Positions 61,394 through 64,000 of a stretch of 64,000 nt of DNA are shown here, in pieces. This stretch comes from Salinispora cortesiana (GTDB taxonomy: Bacteria; Actinomycetota; Actinomycetes; Mycobacteriales; Micromonosporaceae). The position numbers and the translations under genes are program-made. The notes below the pieces were generated by a model, which saw nothing but the letters and a program-made list of their open reading frames with translations, ran no database searches and was not told the DNA's origin. The DNA lies in NCBI RefSeq assembly GCF_000484695.1, contig NZ_AXVR01000007.1:1-64000 (forward strand). The letters are read 5' to 3'. Position 1 is the stretch's first letter; each line of letters begins with the position of its first letter.

Positions 61394-62674
61394 ATGCGAA
61401 CACGCTTGGCCGGGCTTGCCCTGTCGTCGGCCGTGTTGACGGCGCTGGCAGGATGCGGGCTGTCCGGCACGGACTCCAGTGACGACCAGGTCGACATCAC
61501 CGGCGAGGTCAAAGGCACTGTCACCCTGCAGACGTGGGCCCTGAAGCCCAAGTTCACCGACTACATGCAGGGTGTTATCGACGGCTTTGAGGAGAAGTAC
61601 CCGGGAACGACCGTTAAGTGGCTGGACCAGCCCGGTGACGGTTACTCGGAGAAGGTGCTCAGCCAGGCGGCCAGCAATGAGCTGCCGGACGTGACGAACC
61701 TCCCACCAGACTTCGCCCTGCCGCTCGCCGAGCAGGGGTTGCTGCTCGACGTCGACCAGGCCGACGACAAACTCCGTGCGGAGTACGTCGCGGGCGCCGT
61801 CGCCTCCTACGAGTACGCCGGTCAGACCGGGGTCTACGGCTACCCGTGGTACCTCAACACCGACGTGAACTTCTGGAACACGGAGCTGCTGTTCCAGTAC
61901 GGGTTGGACGAAACCAAGCTCCCGACCACGACTGAGGAGCTGGTCGCCCAGGCCCGGATCGTCAAGGAGGAGTCCGACGGCAAGGTCCACCTGCTGAGCC
62001 GGATGCCCAGCGTCGAGGACCTGACCCAGGCCGGAGTCGACATCCTCTCCCCGGACGGCAAGGAGTTCGTCTTCAACACCCCCGAGGCCGCGGCGGTCCT
62101 CGACACCTACCGGGACGCGTTCGCCGAAGGGCTCCTGCCCCGTAACGTGCTGACCGACGCCTACCTCGGCAACATGGAGCTGTTCAAGAAGCAGCAGGTC
62201 GCCTGGACCACCGGTGGCGGTAACTCGATCAACACCATCAGGGTCGACAACCCGTCGCTGGCCGAGAAGATCATCGCGTCACCGGCGATCGGCACCCCGC
62301 CGCTGTACACCCAGGGGCTGTCGGTGGCCAAGGGCAGCGACAACCTGCCCGCGGCCATCGCCCTCGCCCGTTGGGTGACCAACGCGGAGAACCAGGCGGC
62401 CTTCGCTGAGGTCGTGCCCGGCATCTTCCCGAGTACAGTTGCCTCCGCTGAGGATCCGCAGTTCAGCGAGAGCGACGGCACCAACGCCGGGGACGCGAAG
62501 AAGATCGCCTTCACCTCGCTGGCTGAGGCGGAGCTGTTGAAGCCGGTCATCGTCGACCAGGCGATGACCGACTTCATCAATCAGCAGTTCTCCCTCGCGA
62601 TCAGCGGGGAGATCACCTCGCAGCAGGCGCTGGACAAGGCAGTCGAGAAGTGCAACGAACTGCTCAACAACTGA
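61394..62674 (+). CDS. sugar ABC transporter substrate-binding lipoprotein
   Basis: The 426-residue protein has a lipoprotein signal ending in ALAGC (Cys 21) and then a family 1-type solute-binding fold: VTLQTWALKP at the start, FEEKYPGTTVKWLDQPGDGY, LPDVTNLPPDFA, GYPWYLNTDVNFWNTELL. It is exported, lipid-anchored and should capture an oligosaccharide. The gene is first in the LacI-controlled ABC operon; GAGAGAGA upstream is a weak ribosome site. A hairpin follows. Confidence 0.92.
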   Translation: MRTRLAGLALSSAVLTALAGCGLSGTDSSDDQVDITGEVKGTVTLQTWALKPKFTDYMQGVIDGFEEKYPGTTVKWLDQPGDGYSEKVLSQAASNELPDVTNLPPDFALPLAEQGLLLDVDQADDKLRAEYVAGAVASYEYAGQTGVYGYPWYLNTDVNFWNTELLFQYGLDETKLPTTTEELVAQARIVKEESDGKVHLLSRMPSVEDLTQAGVDILSPDGKEFVFNTPEAAAVLDTYRDAFAEGLLPRNVLTDAYLGNMELFKKQQVAWTTGGGNSINTIRVDNPSLAEKIIASPAIGTPPLYTQGLSVAKGSDNLPAAIALARWVTNAENQAAFAEVVPGIFPSTVASAEDPQFSESDGTNAGDAKKIAFTSLAEAELLKPVIVDQAMTDFINQQFSLAISGEITSQQALDKAVEKCNELLNN

Positions 62675-62708
62675 TCGGTCCGGCCGGGCCGGTCAGACGT
62701 TGACCAGC

Positions 62709-62746
62709 GGTGCTCGGCCGGACCGGAACCCGGCCGGCCGAGCACC
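62709..62746. terminator. intercistronic hairpin after the binding-protein gene
   Basis: GGTGCTCGGCCGG and CCGGCCGAGCACC form a 13-bp stem with a 12-base loop between the binding-protein and permease genes. Such hairpins commonly keep binding-protein mRNA in excess by partial termination or 3' protection. Confidence 0.65.
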
Positions 62747-62845
62747 GGCGCCGCCCCCTGCCACGGCGCCGCCCCCGCCGTCACCTGTCGTTGCGCGACT
62801 TACCGCATCGCCACGCCACCCACCGGAAAAGCAAAGCGGGACGTA

Positions 62846-63718
62846 ATGAAAACTCAGCGTTGGTTCACCCCCTGGCTGTTGCTCGGGCCTGCCCTCGTCT
62901 GGCTGCTGGTGTTCAACCTCTGGCCAGCGATCAACACCGTGGTCCTCGCGTTCACCAACGCCAAGCCACTCGGCGGTGGAAGCTTCACTGGAGTGGCCAA
63001 CTTCGAGCGCATGCTCAACGACGAGCAACTCGTCTACGCGCTGGTGAACAGCATCGTCTATATGTTGGTCTGTTTACCCCTGTTGCTCTTCCTGCCGCTG
63101 CTGCTCGCGGTGCTGTTGGAGAAGAAGCTGCCGGGCATCACGTTCTTTCGCACGGCCTTCTACACCCCGGTGATCGCCTCCGCGGTGGTCGTGGCGCTGA
63201 TCTGGACCTGGTTGCTGGAGGACCGCGGCCTGGTCAACGGGCTGGCCCAACAGCTCGGCTTCCTCACCGAACCGCTGCCCTTCCTCAGCGGGCGCTGGCT
63301 GCTGCTGTTCAGCGCGATCAGCCTCACCGTGTGGAAGGGGCTGGGTTACTACATGATCATCTACCTGTCGGCCTTGGGGAACGTCTCGCGTCAGCTGCAC
63401 GAGGCGGCTGCGGTTGACGGCGCCGGTCCGATCCGTCGGTTCTGGTCGGTCACCGTGCCCGGGGTGCGCACCACGATGTTGCTGGTCAGCGTCCTGGTCA
63501 CCGTCTCCGCGCTGCGGGTCTTCACCGAGTTGTTCGTCCTCACCAACGGCACCGGCGGGCCCGGCGGCCGGACCATGTCCCTGGTCATGCTCATCCAGAT
63601 GTACAGCCGGGGCTTCACCGGACACCTCGGCTACGCCTCGGCGCTCAGCCTGTTGTTGTTCGTGATCACTGTCGGCCCCATGCTTCTCCTCCTGCGCCTG
63701 AACCGGAAGGCGGCCTAG
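62846..63718 (+). CDS. sugar ABC transporter permease (MalF type)
   Basis: This 290-residue membrane protein has about six helices. The inner-membrane EAA loop is HEAAAVDGAGPIRRFWSVTV (about residues 189-208), which contacts the ATPase. TFFRTAFYTPVIASAV is typical of the carbohydrate CUT1 family. It follows the binding protein and precedes the second permease by two bases. No ATPase gene is in view; many actinomycetes share one MsiK-type ATPase. Confidence 0.92.
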   Translation: MKTQRWFTPWLLLGPALVWLLVFNLWPAINTVVLAFTNAKPLGGGSFTGVANFERMLNDEQLVYALVNSIVYMLVCLPLLLFLPLLLAVLLEKKLPGITFFRTAFYTPVIASAVVVALIWTWLLEDRGLVNGLAQQLGFLTEPLPFLSGRWLLLFSAISLTVWKGLGYYMIIYLSALGNVSRQLHEAAAVDGAGPIRRFWSVTVPGVRTTMLLVSVLVTVSALRVFTELFVLTNGTGGPGGRTMSLVMLIQMYSRGFTGHLGYASALSLLLFVITVGPMLLLLRLNRKAA

Positions 63719-63720
63719 CC

Positions 63721-64000
63721 ATGACGCAGCTCACCACCCCTCCCGCCGGCGCTCCGGCGAAGACGCCGGCCCCCGCGCCGAAGCGACGGCGTCGGGGCTC
63801 GGGCTTCGGCACGATGCGGCGGCGCGAGAAGCTGCTCCGGTACGCGTTGCTGCTGCTGGCGCTGGTGGTGACCGTCGGGCCGTTCGTGTGGCAGCTGTCC
63901 ACCTCCCTGAAGGGCGCCGGCGAGAACATCTACACCTCGACGCCGCAGTTCATTCCCTCCGATCCGACGTTCGACAACTACCTGCGGGTGGCCGAGACGA
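63721..64000 (+). CDS. sugar ABC transporter permease (MalG type), 3' end beyond the window
   Basis: The first 93 codons show a Pro/Ala/Lys-rich cytoplasmic tail, one transmembrane helix (YALLLLALVVTVGPFVWQL) and the characteristic periplasmic STSLKGAGENIYTSTPQFIP followed by SDPTFDNYLRVAET. This is the start of a MalG-type CUT1 permease, and its EAA loop lies past the edge. ATG 63721 is two bases after the MalF-type stop. Confidence 0.88.
   Translation, partial: MTQLTTPPAGAPAKTPAPAPKRRRRGSGFGTMRRREKLLRYALLLLALVVTVGPFVWQLSTSLKGAGENIYTSTPQFIPSDPTFDNYLRVAET

Overview
The window is high-GC actinomycete DNA with GTG/TTG starts, strong GGAGG-type ribosome sites, many ATGA stop/start overlaps, LacI/TetR/XRE regulators and a sortase-type wall protein. 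Gene content resembles the Micromonosporaceae (Micromonospora/Salinispora type); that placement is inferred, because no rRNA or tRNA gene is present to fix it.

Layout. (1) 1-3.5 kb is decaying accessory DNA: the N-terminus of an IS1380-type transposase cut by the window edge, a truncated nucleoside deaminase behind a DsbA-family protein, an IS982-type element with intact ends but a frameshifted transposase, a MarR regulator, and a multi-frameshift racemase/decarboxylase pseudogene. (2) 3.5-13.0 kb holds small regulated units: a TetR-controlled membrane-protein operon with two tandem operators, a WrbA quinone reductase, an SDR remnant, a TetR/MFS/saccharopine-dehydrogenase-like unit, and a TetR/FAD-monooxygenase pair. 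(3) 13.5-15.3 kb is a long-chain acyl-CoA synthetase followed by a strong hairpin. (4) 15.4-42.4 kb is one leftward, tightly packed biosynthetic operon of about 24 genes. A control region (42.4-43.3 kb), an XRE/TPR regulator and a second leftward unit (44.98-47.81 kb) complete the cluster. (5) 48.1-51.8 kb is a duplicated RmlD-like/RCC1-repeat locus whose left copy is wrecked by an IS5-type remnant. (6) 52-58.8 kb carries a fused FAD/Fe-S dehydrogenase, a small membrane protein, a GH15 enzyme and an SDR. (7) 58.8-64 kb is a LacI-controlled sugar locus: glycoside hydrolase, repressor, binding lipoprotein and two permeases, the last cut by the edge.

The central system. The operon combines two separate N-N bond chemistries with a discrete polyketide synthase. 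A lysine N6-hydroxylase, a cupin/MetRS-like glycine ligase and a FAD amine oxidase would make hydrazinoacetic acid. A CreE-like flavoprotein and a CreD-like lyase would release nitrite from aspartate. A CreM/Tri17-like adenylating enzyme would use the nitrite for N-nitrosation. A second ligase and its own ACP would load the hydrazine unit, a GNAT would acylate it and an acyl-CoA-dehydrogenase-like enzyme would oxidise it. KASIII, KS, a short chain-length-factor-like protein, ACP, ketoreductase and HadAB-type dehydratases would build an unsaturated chain, with UbiD and ATC-hydrolase-type enzymes for tailoring. This set matches triacsin (N-hydroxytriazene) biosynthesis. Features that look special here are a saccharopine reductase plus saccharopine dehydrogenase pair that could return the spent lysine skeleton to lysine, a second copy of the desaturase-like oxidase/ferredoxin-reductase pair with its own operator-like site, small ORFs coupled to cluster enzymes, and a neighbouring acyl-CoA synthetase, the enzyme class that triacsins inhibit.
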